Positions 47,801 through 59,356 of a stretch of 64,000 nucleotides of DNA are shown one piece after another. The stretch's first letter is position 1; the number at the start of each line of letters is the position of its first letter. Made by a program: the position numbers and the translations under genes. The stretch comes from Ctena decussata. Its lineage: Eukaryota > Mollusca > Bivalvia > Lucinida > Lucinidae. The stretch is from the NCBI GenBank assembly GCA_963989385.1, contig OZ022501.1:3048001-3112000 (forward strand). The letters are read 5' to 3'. Below the pieces are notes generated by a model. The model worked only from the letters and a program-made list of their open reading frames with translations. It made no database searches and was not told the origin of the DNA.

Positions 47801-49280
47801 TATGAACTTTGGTTACAATGGGCCCAGTGCCTTTAGAGATGTCTGAAATAGTCAAAATATGATAATCCTGGGCCAAAAGGGTCAAAGAACGACCTTGACC
47901 TCTTGCACTAAAATATGACAATCCTGGGCCAAAAGGTTCAAAGAACGACCTTGACCTCTTGCACTAACATATTTTCATGTACTCATATACAAATTTTCTG
48001 GCCAACATCTTCAAAACTTTCCATCTATTCTTATATTCCTGCATTTTCCCATATTTGACCTAACTGTAAAAAAGGTCAAGGTCAAGCCCAGGCCAAACTT
48101 TGAACAGTCTTGGTAATACATAAGTACCGGATACTACATACCAAGTTTCAAGGCCATCTGTCAATTGGTTCCGGAAAAATAGATATTTGAAGGTTTTTAC
48201 CATACATGGGCATGGCAGCCATGTTGAGAATGGAGCAAAAATTGAAAATGGATGTGTTGCTTCCACTAAATGAGTTTCTCTTCACCATGAGTCATCAGTC
48301 TTAGAGTCTTTCTGAACTTCGGATGTCAGTTTTACAAAGGGGAATAATTTCTGTCTTCCTGCTTTCCCCCTGGACTATAAAGTCAAGCTGAATTTATTAA
48401 GAAATTTTTATTAAGTTTCATGGTGAATGGATGCACCACCATGTTTTCTGCCATCTTACACACAGGAACTTTTTGTACCTTCCTGCTTGCTTCCTTGGAC
48501 TATGAAGCCCTTATTAAATGGGGTCTACTCTTGAAGGAAAGATTTTGCTCCAAGGGGAGCAAACTCTTTTCTTTAAAACTTGATTGCTGCTGAGAATTGA
48601 AGAATAAATTGTTTGCCCTGAATGTGTATCCATTCACCTTGAGTTTACAATTCAAAAGTCAAGCTGACTTTAAAATGGCTAGTATGTGATGAGATTAAGT
48701 GTGTGGACATGCTCCAAATTGCACACCTGAAACAGGGTGTGTGTTGATGAACTTAAAAACTCATGGTGGATGGATCACTGGCTTGTTTTTCAGCTTTTCC
48801 CCAAAGTGCCATTTTTTGTGCCTTTCTGATTGCTTCTCTGTACTATAAAGCCCTTCAAAACTGAGGTCTACTCTTGAAGGAAAGATTTTGCACCAAAGGG
48901 AGCAAATTCTATTCTTCAATAGTTGATCCCCATTGAGAATGGAGCTAAAATTGAAAATGGAAAAGTTGCTTCCCTGAAATTGTATCTTTTCACCTTGACT
49001 CTTCAGTCCAACAGTCGAGCTGACTTTTGGATACTTGTCCAGGAGTTAAAGTATGGATACCCACTCATATCTTGTCACCTTAAATAAAATGTTTTGACAA
49101 ACTTGTTACGTTCCACAGTGAATGGATGCACTTACATGCATTCATACAAAATGCCATTTTGATGGTGAATAGATGCATCTCGATGTTTTTCAGCCTTTTT
49201 ACAGCCTTTTTGCGACTCCTTCCTTGCTTTCCTGAACTAAGAACCGTTAACCCCAAAACAACCAACTAACCAACCTTTAT
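44880..49280 (+). repeat. Array of ~300-bp monomers, plus orientation
   Basis: Each unit has, in order, GAAAATGGCAGAGTTGCTTC, a TGGATGTCCAGGAGTTGAC phrase, TTGCCACCTC, TCCATGTTTATCAGCC, and CCAAGGGGAGCAAATTC. Units near 45490, 45775, 46375 and 46720 are clear; others are diverged. A pearl-like 5' segment interrupts it at about 47200-48230. No open frame spans a unit. Confidence 0.7.
47200..48230 (+). mobile_element. Pearl-like 5' part within the ~300-bp array
   Basis: The start ACAGGAGGGCCATGAGGCCC has a palindrome AGGGCC/GGCCCT (47206-47221), then TCTCACCTGAG. The body has AAGGTCAAGGTCAAG-type sites and TACATACCAAGTTTCAAGG. No 3' tract or hairpin was found before the ~300-bp array resumes. 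Confidence 0.5.
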
Positions 49281-49499
49281 TGCTTTCCTGGACTATGAAG
49301 CCATTTTCTTGGGGAACGGATGCACCTTATTGTTTTTCAGCCTTTTACAAAGGAGGTGTCTTTTGGGACTCCTTTAATTATTGCTTAAAATTAACTATGA
49401 AGCCCGCACAATATACCATTTTCATGTTCGAATTTGGGCCAGGTTGGATCATTCTTTTCAGAGTTACTTGCCCTTGAGCGATAAAATATTTTCCCATAG

Positions 49500-50760
49500 A
49501 CTTTGTCATCGCTCTGTGCCTTGATTTGTGTACCAAATTCGATTTAATTTCACACAAGTGATAAGTATGACAATATCTTGGATAAGTTCGTGTTTCAGCA
49601 TTCTGGGGTCAAGGTCATAATGGCTATTTTTAGAAAAACTTTGTCATTGCTCTAGCACCTTCAGTTATGGATTGATTTTGATTATGACAATATCTTGAAT
49701 AAGTTTGCGTTTCAGCGTCCTAAAGTCAAGGTCAAGGTCACTGGCTTTTTTTAGAAAAACTTTGTCATCGCTCTAGCACCTTCATTTGTGGACCGAATTC
49801 AATTTAACTTCACACAAATAATTAGTATGACAATATCTTGGATAGGTTCGCGTTTCAGCCTTCTGGGGTCAAGGTCAAGGCCACAGTGGCTATTTGTAGT
49901 AAAACTTTGTCATCCCTCTAGCGCCTTCATTTTTGGACTGATTTTGATTAAAACTTCTTACAAATGTTTAGTATGACAATATCTCAAACAAGCTTGCGTT
50001 TCAGCTTCCTAAGGTCAATGTCAAGGTCACAATGGCTATTTTTAGAAAAACTTTGTCATGGCTCTAGCGCCTTCATTTATGGACCAATTTCGATTTAACT
50101 TCACACAAGTGATAAGTATGGCAATATCTTGGGCAAGTTTGCGTTTCATCTATCTGGGTCAAGGCCAAGGTCACAGTGGCTATTTTTAGAAAAACTTTGT
50201 CATCCCTCTAGCGCCTTCATTTACAGACCAATTTTGATTTAACTTCACAAAAGTGTTTAGTATGACAGTATCTTGAACGAGTTTGGGTTTCAGCGTTCTA
50301 AGGTCAAGGTCATAGTTGCTAATTTAAGAAAACTTTGTCATCGCTCTGGCAACTTCATTTATGGACGGATTACACAAATTTTGAGTATGACAATATCTTG
50401 AACAAGTTGGTGTTTCAGCGTTCTAAGGTCAAGGTCATGGTTGCTTTTTCAGAAAAACTTCGTCATCGGTCTGGCGACTTCATTTATGGACCAATTTTGA
50501 TTAAACTTCACATAAATGTTTAGTATGACAATATCTTGAACAAGTTCGCTTTTCAGCATTCTAAGGTCAAGGTCAAGGTCACAGTGGCTATTTTTAGAAA
50601 AACATTGTCATCGCTCTAGTGCCTTCATTTATGGACTAATTTTCATTTAACTTCACACAAGTGTTTAGTATGACATTATCTTTGACAAGTTCGCATATCT
50701 GGATTTTAGGGCTAAGGTCAAGGTCACAGGGGCTATTTTTACTGTCATTGCAATTATCTG
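49500..50760 (+). repeat. ~146-bp tandem array
   Basis: AACTTTGTCATCGCTCTAGC recurs at about 49757, 49904, 50050, 50197 and 50333, with diverged copies after. Each unit also has GTATGACAATATCTTG and AGGTCAAGGTCA-type sites, some doubled as AAGGTCAAGGTCAAGGTCAC. It is likely the core of a pearl-like element, but no palindrome, tract or hairpin is visible at its edges. Confidence 0.75.
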
Positions 50761-51179
50761 ACTTTCCTGCCTATTCTGTGACAAACAAGTTGGCAGAATT
50801 TTTCGATTACACCGCATGTGCTGTCGGCAAAGTTTCCTTTGTGTTTGATCAGCAACGTCTAAAACTAGTTGCTGATTATGATGAAACAATATTCTCGTAT
50901 AGTATGTACTTGATATTGGTTTGCATAAGAATACGCAGAATTTAGAGTATAAAGATTTAGATGTTTCCGAGGACGCCGTCAAGTACATTAAAATAGACTA
51001 ATACTGACGACTCTTAAGATATCTGTTATGTTGGCGGTGTACCATATGTTCAAGTTCAGTTTAACGATATGTAAATTCTGTAATTGTTATCACATATAGA
51101 CAAACCGTTACCCTTTATCCATGTACAAGTAGAATCCTTAGTGGTGCTATTCAGATGGAAGCGGTTCAGGTAAAAAATT

Positions 51180-51630
51180 AGGTCACTACGTCAAATCTTA
51201 GAAAATCTTAGAAAAATCTTTTGTACACTCTAGAGGGCACTGTTTTTATCCAATTCATGAAACTTAGACTGTTTATTTTTACGAAATCTGAGGCAGGTTT
51301 GTAAGTGGGTCTTGTCAGGTCAAAAACTAGGTCACTAAATCAGATATGAGAAAACCTTGAATACACTCTAGAGGGCACAGTTTTGATCCAATCTTTGTTC
51401 AGAATGTTTATTTTTATGTAATTTAGGACAAGGTGCTCTAGTGACCACCATTATTAACCAGTTTTGTTACCAGTATAACTTCACAGCTGTACTGGATTTG
51501 TTTGACATCAAAATCTGCACTCTTCAAAAACCATTGGTTTAAGGTTTGTAACAAATGAGTGAAGTAACAAAATGTGTCTGTTGACAGTAAGATGTCAGGT
51601 GAGCTACAGGACCATTGGTCCTCTTGTTTC
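51180..51630 (-). mobile_element. Pearl-like 5' end and partial core, minus strand
   Basis: On the minus strand the leader is AGGACCAATGGTCCTGTAGC (palindrome at 51608-51622), then TCACCTGACATC and about 90 bp matching 1851-1945. The core that follows is of the AGAGGGCACAG type, as in 25134-26866. So a leader of the 460-bp element is joined to the core of another family. The 3' half is missing. Confidence 0.6.
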
Positions 51631-51739
51631 TGTGTTACCGTAGATATTTTGACAAAAGTTTTACAGAAATGTTCTCAAGAAGCAGACTTCAAAATTCTGT
51701 CATATTGTACAATTTGCCTTAGAGTTACTTACTCCTGAG

Positions 51740-51790
51740 TGCTGAGGATGAATGGACTCAGGTGAGCTACAGGACCAATGGTCCTCTGGT
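51740..51790 (-). mobile_element. Solo pearl-like 5' end
   Basis: The sequence CAGAGGACCATTGGTCCTGT and then AGCTCACCTGAG (minus strand) repeats the leader seen 160 bp to the left. No core follows. Confidence 0.5.
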
Positions 51791-52088
51791 TTCAACTTCT
51801 CAAGGGCCTGGCTTGACCTAGCAAGCTGGTTTATGAGGTATCGTAGTTTTTCTAGGTGAGTAAAACAAATAGGTGGCGTACCACCATTGACATCACATTG
51901 TTTTGGTACCGTGTAAGTAGTTCCTAAGAAAACAAGATCCTTATTCATTTATTTGAAGGTATCTCATGTGAGAATTATAAAAGACGTACAAGCTTGTTTT
52001 GTTGGTTGCAGGTGGAATTGGAAATCAAGCCTAATGATTAGTGATGTTTGAACACAATGAAAATGGACCTATTTTTTTTTTGTTTCAG

Positions 52089-52196
52089 AAAGAGGCAACA
52101 ACCCAGGGTTTTTATCCGAAATTGGCCACCTTGAAAGTGCACTGAGATACCCAAGTCAACAATTGGGACGTATCACGGGAAAAGATGGGGATGAAG
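52089..52196 (+). CDS. Candidate exon of an unrecognised gene
   Basis: A strong polypyrimidine acceptor (TTTTTTTTTGTTTCAG) precedes 52089, and the donor GATGAAG followed by GTATGG ends it. Read from its third base the exon is open and encodes RGNNPGFLSEIGHLESALRY and about 15 more residues, in a stretch without window repeats. It starts with two bases of a split codon and ends with one base, which fits the exon at 54804. I recognise no domain. Confidence 0.35.
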
Positions 52197-53773
52197 GTAT
52201 GGTGAAAGTATGCAAGAACTGTTTGAATTTGTTTGTCCTAAAGACTGAGACAGGAGGCGTCAACAGATTTGGGATGGGCATCATTCTGTTTGTACTTGAA
52301 CCTAAATATAAATTTGCATGCAAGTCAATGTGCTAAATTAATGGTAATTTACGGAATCTAGTTATTTGCATATGTGAAATCACAGAAATGAATATAATAA
52401 CAAAAAGGTACAAGATATCACTTTGATATTTGAAACAGGTCATTCCATGCATTTCTGAAACTGACAGAGACCATTTCTATTTTTTTTTCTTAACACTTGG
52501 GAAGAGTTATAGGCCAGGAAAACAGGGTACCATCAAACAAATTTTGTTCCACAGAGAAAATCAAGTTACTTCCCTTGCACTGTTGTTGCAAACTGCTTTG
52601 TAGGTAGCTCTTCAAGTAAAACATGTCCATGAAATTCAAGGAAAAGATGCAGTATGCTCTGTATCAATCAGCAAAGACTTCACAAGTCTGATACTTTGCA
52701 CAGTCTGATCCTGGTGTACTCTTCTATACAAACTTTCAAGTGAAATCCAGACACACAATGGCCTTGATTGCACAAGGTATGTTTTCTCCTGACATTGTGT
52801 TCAAATTTAAGGGGAATGGGTACACTTCAGGGGAAGAAACTCTGCCATTTTCATTGTTGCCTCCCTTCTCTGAGAATGGGGCCAACTGCTAAACTGTTTG
52901 ATCTAAGAAGCTGAGTTGTATATTAGTATTTCTTGACCTGTGAAATATTTTGGTGACAGTGTGATAACTCCGGGCTCAATAATTACAGTTATTTCCTCAG
53001 ACTGATAGTCAGTACTAGCAGCTGCTGGGCTCAAGAACCACCGAGCATAGGGTTTTGAAATTTTATAAATGAATGTCATGAAAAATAAGTAAATAAATAA
53101 TAATGTTTCTGATTAATAAGTCCAGTTCTCTTAAGTTTTGAGCATGTCTTGGCAAAGCAAAGAGAGCTTATGCTATCCCCGACGGCATTTTAATCAGAGT
53201 ATGCATAAGTGTTCATCATCGGGTCTGCTTTCTCATTCGCATTCGCGTCTTTGAGCTGTTTAACTTCATAAAGCATTTGTGTTTAGGTCTTTTTCTCACA
53301 CTTTATAAGGGCTAGAGCCTAGAGTATTGAAATTTAATAACACTTACACTTATGGCACATTATCATCTGAATGCCTGCAAAATTTGGGACTTTTACCTAC
53401 TTGTCATGGTCTACAGACTTTGAAAAATTTTAGGTTCATGTATGTAAAGCATTTCAGTTTCAGAGTAGCTAAAGGGGTTAAACATATTTGGTCAGCTCTT
53501 GCATCAGGATAAGAGCATTTGATTCTGTGTTACCAACTGTAGGACACTTTTTTACGCTTCAATGACTTTATGATATTTCTCAGTCCCTGTATGGCTTATA
53601 CAATGTACATGTATATGTACAAGAACATTTTAACATAGCCATCCATGTATGGATTTAACCTATATTTTATGCTTCTCTTACTGGATCATATTTCTCAGTC
53701 CACATATGGATGGTAGTCATTATATACTTTGCACCCACTTACATCTGGACTAGAGCCTTTCAACACCACCATC

Positions 53774-53831
53774 ACTTTCAGAGTCAACCTCCCATTAGGC
53801 AAACTTTCAGAGTCAACCTCCCATTAGGCAA
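53774..53831. repeat. 29-bp tandem duplication
   Basis: The unit ACTTTCAGAGTCAACCTCCC plus ATTAGGCAA occurs twice without change. A longer diverged copy of the surrounding 110 bp follows at about 53926-53990. Confidence 0.8.
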
Positions 53832-54350
53832 ACTTTGTTGTCCTCTGACAGCTCTTGTTTTTCAGCAAACATTACTTTCACTTTCTTCTCACCATGACCT
53901 CTGCTACTGTGGAAGCAGGGCCTTTCAACACCACCATTGCTGTGAGAGTTAAGCTGCTGTAAGGTGTGCTTTGTTGTCTTCTGACAACATTTGTTATAAA
54001 TACAAATTTCAAAATTTGGGATAAAACTTCTCCCTGAATTTCAGAAAATGTCGCAAAACTTCTCCCTGTCTGATAACTTTAGGCTGACCCCTGTGCTGCT
54101 GTGGAAGCATAATGCAGGTGTGACATAGCATTCTACAGAATTCTTGTTTAAGCATCAGAATTAAAAAAGAAGTCACATGTCTTCAGGTCTAGTGAGTAAG
54201 GTGGATGGTTTGTGACTTGAACATTTTAAGATGTAAAGATAGTCTAACATCTTACATTTGGGGGTAGAGGCGTTGTCAAGAATCAGGTAGACCCATGACG
54301 CTTCTTACAATTTTTTCTTTTAACTTGAAAGTTCTTTTAGAAGCATTCAA

Positions 54351-54512
54351 TGACTGAGTGACCAGATGGACATGGCACCTGCATATCTGGTCCCAGAAGC
54401 AAACAGTGACTGAGTGACCAGATGAGCATTGTACCTGAATATCTGGTCCTAGAAGCATACAGTAACTGAGTGACCAGATGGACATGGCACCTGAAAGCCT
54501 GGTCCACTGGAA
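54351..54512. repeat. 56-bp minisatellite, about three units
   Basis: TGACTGAGTGACCAGATG starts at 54351, 54407 and 54463. Units differ by a few bases. Confidence 0.85.
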
Positions 54513-54803
54513 TTAGAGAAAAAAGCATACATCATCTTCTATGAACTGATTGTTCTTTTGGCAACACATGGACTTGCTTCATGTTCTCATTTCCAATTGC
54601 TTAGTATCAGCCCTTCTCTGTGGCTCAAATATTTGTATCAAGACGTTGGAATTACTTTTCTGGCATCTTGTCAGTGACATGAAATTTCAAGTTTTCTAGT
54701 TTAGCTCAGTTCTGTGACATTGCACTGACTGGCCAGACATAGCCTTTCATAGAATCCTTGTGTCTATACATGTACCTACCACTTTTTATTTTTTATTTTG
54801 CAG

Positions 54804-54931
54804 CCCATCATGTCTCTTGCGTTCAGTGTGGACAAAAACTTTCTCTGAGAAAGAAGCCAAGCCCATTGGAGACTAAACAGAAACAGTACGGAAAGGAAAA
54901 AAAAAGTCAAATTATAGAATTTATCAATTGA
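54804..54931 (+). CDS. Candidate terminal exon of the same gene
   Basis: The acceptor CTTTTTATTTTTTATTTTGCAG-like tract ends at 54803. With the single G from the exon at 52196 the first codon is GCC, and the frame then reads HHVSCVQCGQKLSLRKKPSP and more, to a TGA at 54929-54931. The CxxCGxK resembles one half of a zinc ribbon, but one pair is not enough to call it. No nearby AATAAA is obvious. Splice phase agreement is the main support. Confidence 0.3.
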
Positions 54932-55019
54932 GAAAAAAATTGTTCTGATGATAAAATGGTTGAAAAAACATTGATATGCATTCACCATGTAATTCAAGTT
55001 ATCTACATGTAAACTACAT

Positions 55020-56389
55020 GTACTCGTTTGAGGTAGCCTATTTCCAGTGACTGTTCTTAGGTCAGCTGGTGGACATCCAAAAAGTCAGCTAGATGTTTGG
55101 ACTGAAGACTCAAGACGAAGAGATACACATTGAGGGGAAGCAAATCTGCTAATTCAACATTTTCACCATTCTCAAAGGGGATCAAATCTTAAGTTAAAAA
55201 ATTTTGCTCCCTTGGAGGTTCAAGATTAGACCCTTTTTGGAAGGTCTTCGTAGTCCTGGGAAGCAAAAACAACTGAGAAACATTTAGATGCATCAATTTA
55301 CCATAAAACGTTGTAATAACTTAAACTTCTGGTTTAAGGAGGCAGGGTTTCTAGTCCGTATGCACAACTCGTGTACATTAAAATTCAGCTAGAATTTGGA
55401 CAGAAGACCAAGGGGTTTTGATACATTTTCAGGGGAAGCATCTCTGCCAATTATGCTTTCTCCATTGACAAATGGGGATCAACTCTTTTAACAAAAGGAT
55501 GTGCTGCCCTTGGAGCAAAATCTTTCATTCAAGAGTAGACCCAATTTTGAAAGGGCTTCTTAGCAGGGAAGCAGACAAGAAGTCACATAAATTGTTACCC
55601 CTTTGTAAAAATGGCCGAAAAACATCATAGAAATATCAAGACATTGTTTGAGGTGGAGATTTCCAGGTGTAGTCCATAGATCAACTGCTGGGTATCCAAA
55701 ATTCAGCTAGATTGTTGGTCTTAAGACTAAAGGTGAACAAATAGACTTTCAGGAGAAGCAAGACCGCCATTTTCAATTTTCAACTCTTACACAAAAGAAT
55801 ACGTTAGCTTTGTTGAAAAATCTTGCCTTCAAAAGTAGAACCCATTATTTGGGCTTCATAGTCCAGGAAAGCAAACAGGGAGTCGCAAAAAATTCCTGTC
55901 GAAAAAAAGTTGTCTGAAAAGCATCGAAATGCATGCCTTCATCCTAGAACCTTTTAAGTTCATCAAAACTTTATGTCTGAGGTGGCAAATTTCCAGTGGT
56001 GTCCATAGGTTAACTCCTGGACATCCACATTTCAGCCAGACTTTTGTACTGAACGCTCAAGGATAAAGAGGTACACTTTCAGGGGAAGCTACTCAGCTAT
56101 TTTCAATTTCTGCTCCATCCTCATTGGGGATCAAGGACAGAATTTGCCCCTTGGAGCAATACTTTACCCCCATTTTGGCAGGGCTTAGTAGTTTAGGGAA
56201 GCAAATATATGAAGTCACAAATAAAATCCCCCTTGTAAAAATGGCATTTTCATTTTTGGCTCCATTCTCAACAGTGATCATATCTTTAAAAAAAAAAGAA
56301 TTTGCTACTGGTGGAACAAAATCTTTCCTTCAAGAGCAGACCCATATTTTGGAAAGACTTCATAGATCAGGGATGCAAGCAGGAAAGCA
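55020..56389 (-). repeat. Inverted array of the ~300-bp monomers
   Basis: These are the same monomers as 44880-49280 in the opposite orientation: CTTTCAGGGGAAGC-type phrases recur near 55133, 55433, 55750 and 56083, about 300-333 bp apart. A further single minus-orientation piece is at 52805-52880. Confidence 0.7.
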
Positions 56390-56739
56390 CAAGGGCATTG
56401 AGCATTAGTTAGTTAAGTTAGTGAAAATACATTTATTAATCTTGTTATATTTATTTTCCCATGGCCAAGAAGTTGGGCCATGGCCATCCGGTTTGGCCAT
56501 GGCCACGCACTTTTCCCATGGGAAACTTGATTTTCCCGCGGGAAATTCAATTTTTCCCATGGGCAATCACTTTTCAAATGATCTTTTGGGGGGTTTATCT
56601 TTCCTTAAGAAAATCAAAAGCAACTTTTTTATAAAGCACTAAACAAGTACTACAAATGTATATATAGTTTTATCTCCTAGCTCTCTTAGAAAGATGTCCT
56701 GAGTTTGACAAATACCGGTGCGACAGAAAAATACCGGTG
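56390..56739 (-). repeat. Right arm of long-distance inverted repeat
   Basis: It is the complement of 41310-41661. It shares GGCCATGGCC, CCCATGGG, TCCCGCGGGA and the outer ATACCGGTGCGACAGAAAAA, ending ACCGGTG at 56739. Confidence 0.75.
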
Positions 56740-57339
56740 TGTGTTTTACATAAGCTATTTTGATTGCCAACCAAGAAAATTTGCAACACTTTTTGTCAGA
56801 AACCAAGTCTTATTTTATTACTTTTAAACTGGGCAAATACGGCTGTTTAAAAGGATGAAACTATTGTGAAAAATATTCAGAGATAACTTACAGTAAAATA
56901 TTCCATGAATTTATATAATTTTGATTGCAATAGGATTTTCATTTCATTTTGCGAATAACTTCAGTATTTTATCTTTCGCAGGGATGTACAATTTCTTTCT
57001 CATGTTCCTGTGCACTGTCTACTGTGACAAGTTTTACACGTGCATAAAGCATGCACAAATTCTGGTTGTGTACTTTTTTGTTTTGTTTGTTTTTTGTACG
57101 GCATATTATGTGGCAAATTATTATATGTGTACTGCTTACTTTCTGTACATGTCTTGCTTGATATCTACTACCTATTGAAAATAGCTTTTCGAGCATAGAG
57201 CATGCGCGCACACATCAAATTTAGCTAAAACACAGGCGTGTGCGCAAAGTCAATGTGGCAGTTGAAAGAAAACAGTAGACTGGAAACAGTATACAGCAAT
57301 AGTTTTTTGGCAAGCACACAAAAAGGTCAATATTGATTT
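56740..57339. other. Unassigned stretch
   Basis: Nothing was recognised. Frames at 56921-57178 are Phe/Tyr/Cys-rich and out of any clear context. Confidence 0.4.
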
Positions 57340-58740
57340 ATCGTCGGTTCAGCGTCATGACGTTGTATCAACGTTGAGTCAGTGTTGATCGAACGTTGTG
57401 TGCCCAATATGTAGGCTCCAAGAATGGGAATGTCATGCATAGAAAGGGGTACATACATTGCTTGCACGCACCGTTTAATCAACGTTGTAAGGCGGATGTG
57501 TAGGCTCCCAGAATAGGAATATCATGCATACAAATCGGAACACAATGCTGGTTCAACGTTGTGTATCCGAGACGTAAGCTCCCATAAGCATACAAAGGGG
57601 TACATACCCTCTAGGCACATACTGTTTAATCAACTTTGTGTGTCCGATATGTAGGCGTCATGAATATGAATGGTCACATTTTCTTCGCAAAACAACGTTG
57701 ATTCACCGTTGTGTGTCCAATGGTTAGGTCTGAGTATGGGAATGTCATCCGACATGCAGGCAAACGACGCTTAAGGTTAGCTTTTAGTAAAGCTTGGCCC
57801 GTCGTCGGCGTCCGCGCCTTCGGCGTCCACAGTTTAGAATACTAGTATCTCCTAAACCGCCTGGCCAATTTTGATCATTTATGTGTAGCATTGTTGGGGT
57901 GGGGAATTGACTGCATAGGGTTTATGAGCAGATCGGTGTGGAACTCTGGTTGCCATGGCAACATAAAGCTCCCATTGACTTATACACCACATTGATTCAA
58001 CATTATATTCCCAAGTTCGGCCTCCTAGAATTGGAATGTCATCTTACAAAGGAGACATGTTCTGCAGGTACATTGCGATGAACAACATTGTGTGTCCGAT
58101 GAGTAGCCTCCCAGACTGAAAGTGACATACATACAGAGAAATACATATCCTGCAGGCACACAATGTTGATTCATCGTTGTGTGCCCTATGTGTAGGATAC
58201 AGGTATGGGAACGTCATGCATACAAAGAGATGCATACTCTGCAGGCACACAACTCAGGCTTAACATTTTAGGTTCGATGTGTATGCTCCCATATGGGTTA
58301 TCGTGCATACAAAAGGGTACATGCCCTCTAGTCACACATCGTTTATTCAACGTTGTGTGTCCGATGTGTAGGCTCCTAGAATGGGGGCGCCATGCATGTG
58401 AAGGGATGCATACCCTGCAGGCACATAATGTTGATTCAATGTACTCGTTTGTGTAGACTCCAAGAATGCGGATAACTTATAAAGGGCACACTTCCTGCAT
58501 GCACAAAAAGTTGATTAAACGTTGTATCGCCGACGTGAAGGCATATGGCTACGTAGCAGGCACACAACGTTGATTCAATTTTGTTGGTACGATGTATAGG
58601 CTCCTAGAATATGAAATATAGGGCATTCATGCATACAAAAAGATACATAGCCTACCCTGCAGGCACACGACGTTGAATCAGTGTTTAATCAACGATTTTG
58701 CAACGTCGATAGCCCGGTATGTAGGCTCCCGGAAATCGAA
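57340..58740. repeat. ~88-bp satellite with AACGTT palindromes
   Basis: About fourteen units carry GTGTGTCCGATGTGTAGGCT, then GGAATGTCATGCATACAAAG and CCTGCAGGCACACAACGTTG. GTAGGC-type landmarks occur about 80-95 bp apart (57411, 57501, 58192, 58281, 58367, 58453). Many joints read CAACGTTGATTCAACGTTG, an inverted pair. A non-satellite segment with GGCGTCCGCGCCTTCGGCGT interrupts it at about 57780-57970. Confidence 0.75.
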
Positions 58741-59356
58741 GAGCCTTAGAATAGTTAGAGCTAGTTCAACAAATTCATTGGTCATCAAGTCAAATCGTGT
58801 GATAAGTTGTATCAAAAGTCCTTAGATATGGATGGTGCGCTGCCTGTGTTGTTTTATGACGTCATCGTGTCGTGAGCAGCTGGTCGATACATTTAAAAAA
58901 TAATCGGACTTAAATAATGTTTACATACTTTTTCGATGTCAACGGGAAATAAGTAAGTTTCTTTTAAAGGAAAATATACCAAGCTTTGGATAATAACAGT
59001 TGCTGGATGACATTTGAATGGCTTTAGGTTCTTGCTTCGCATGGAAATGATTGCATATCGAGCAATCTGGTTCCTGTTTACGAATATCTATCTCCCTTGC
59101 ATTCTTCATCGACCATGTTGTCTTGAAAATGGTCGCTTTTCCGAAATATCGAGGTCGACTCGGACGATGGCGGCCATCTTGAATTGCTGAATGACGGTTT
59201 AAAGATACCCCAGACCATCATTCAATTAATGAGGAGATAATTACGAAGTCGCATCATGAAAAGTTTCTTACAGTCGAATTTAATAACGCGTTAATTGATG
59301 GCGGTTTAATGACAGTTTAATTTGTCATTAAAGTTTGATACAACCGGGTCCCGGAA
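58741..59356. other. Stretch ending in a Harbinger-like MITE end
   Basis: Most is unassigned. The right end (59195-59352) has repeated GACGGTTTAA and TTAATGAC motifs and ends AGTTTGATACAACCGGGTCC, the complement of the end at about 37868. Confidence 0.35.
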
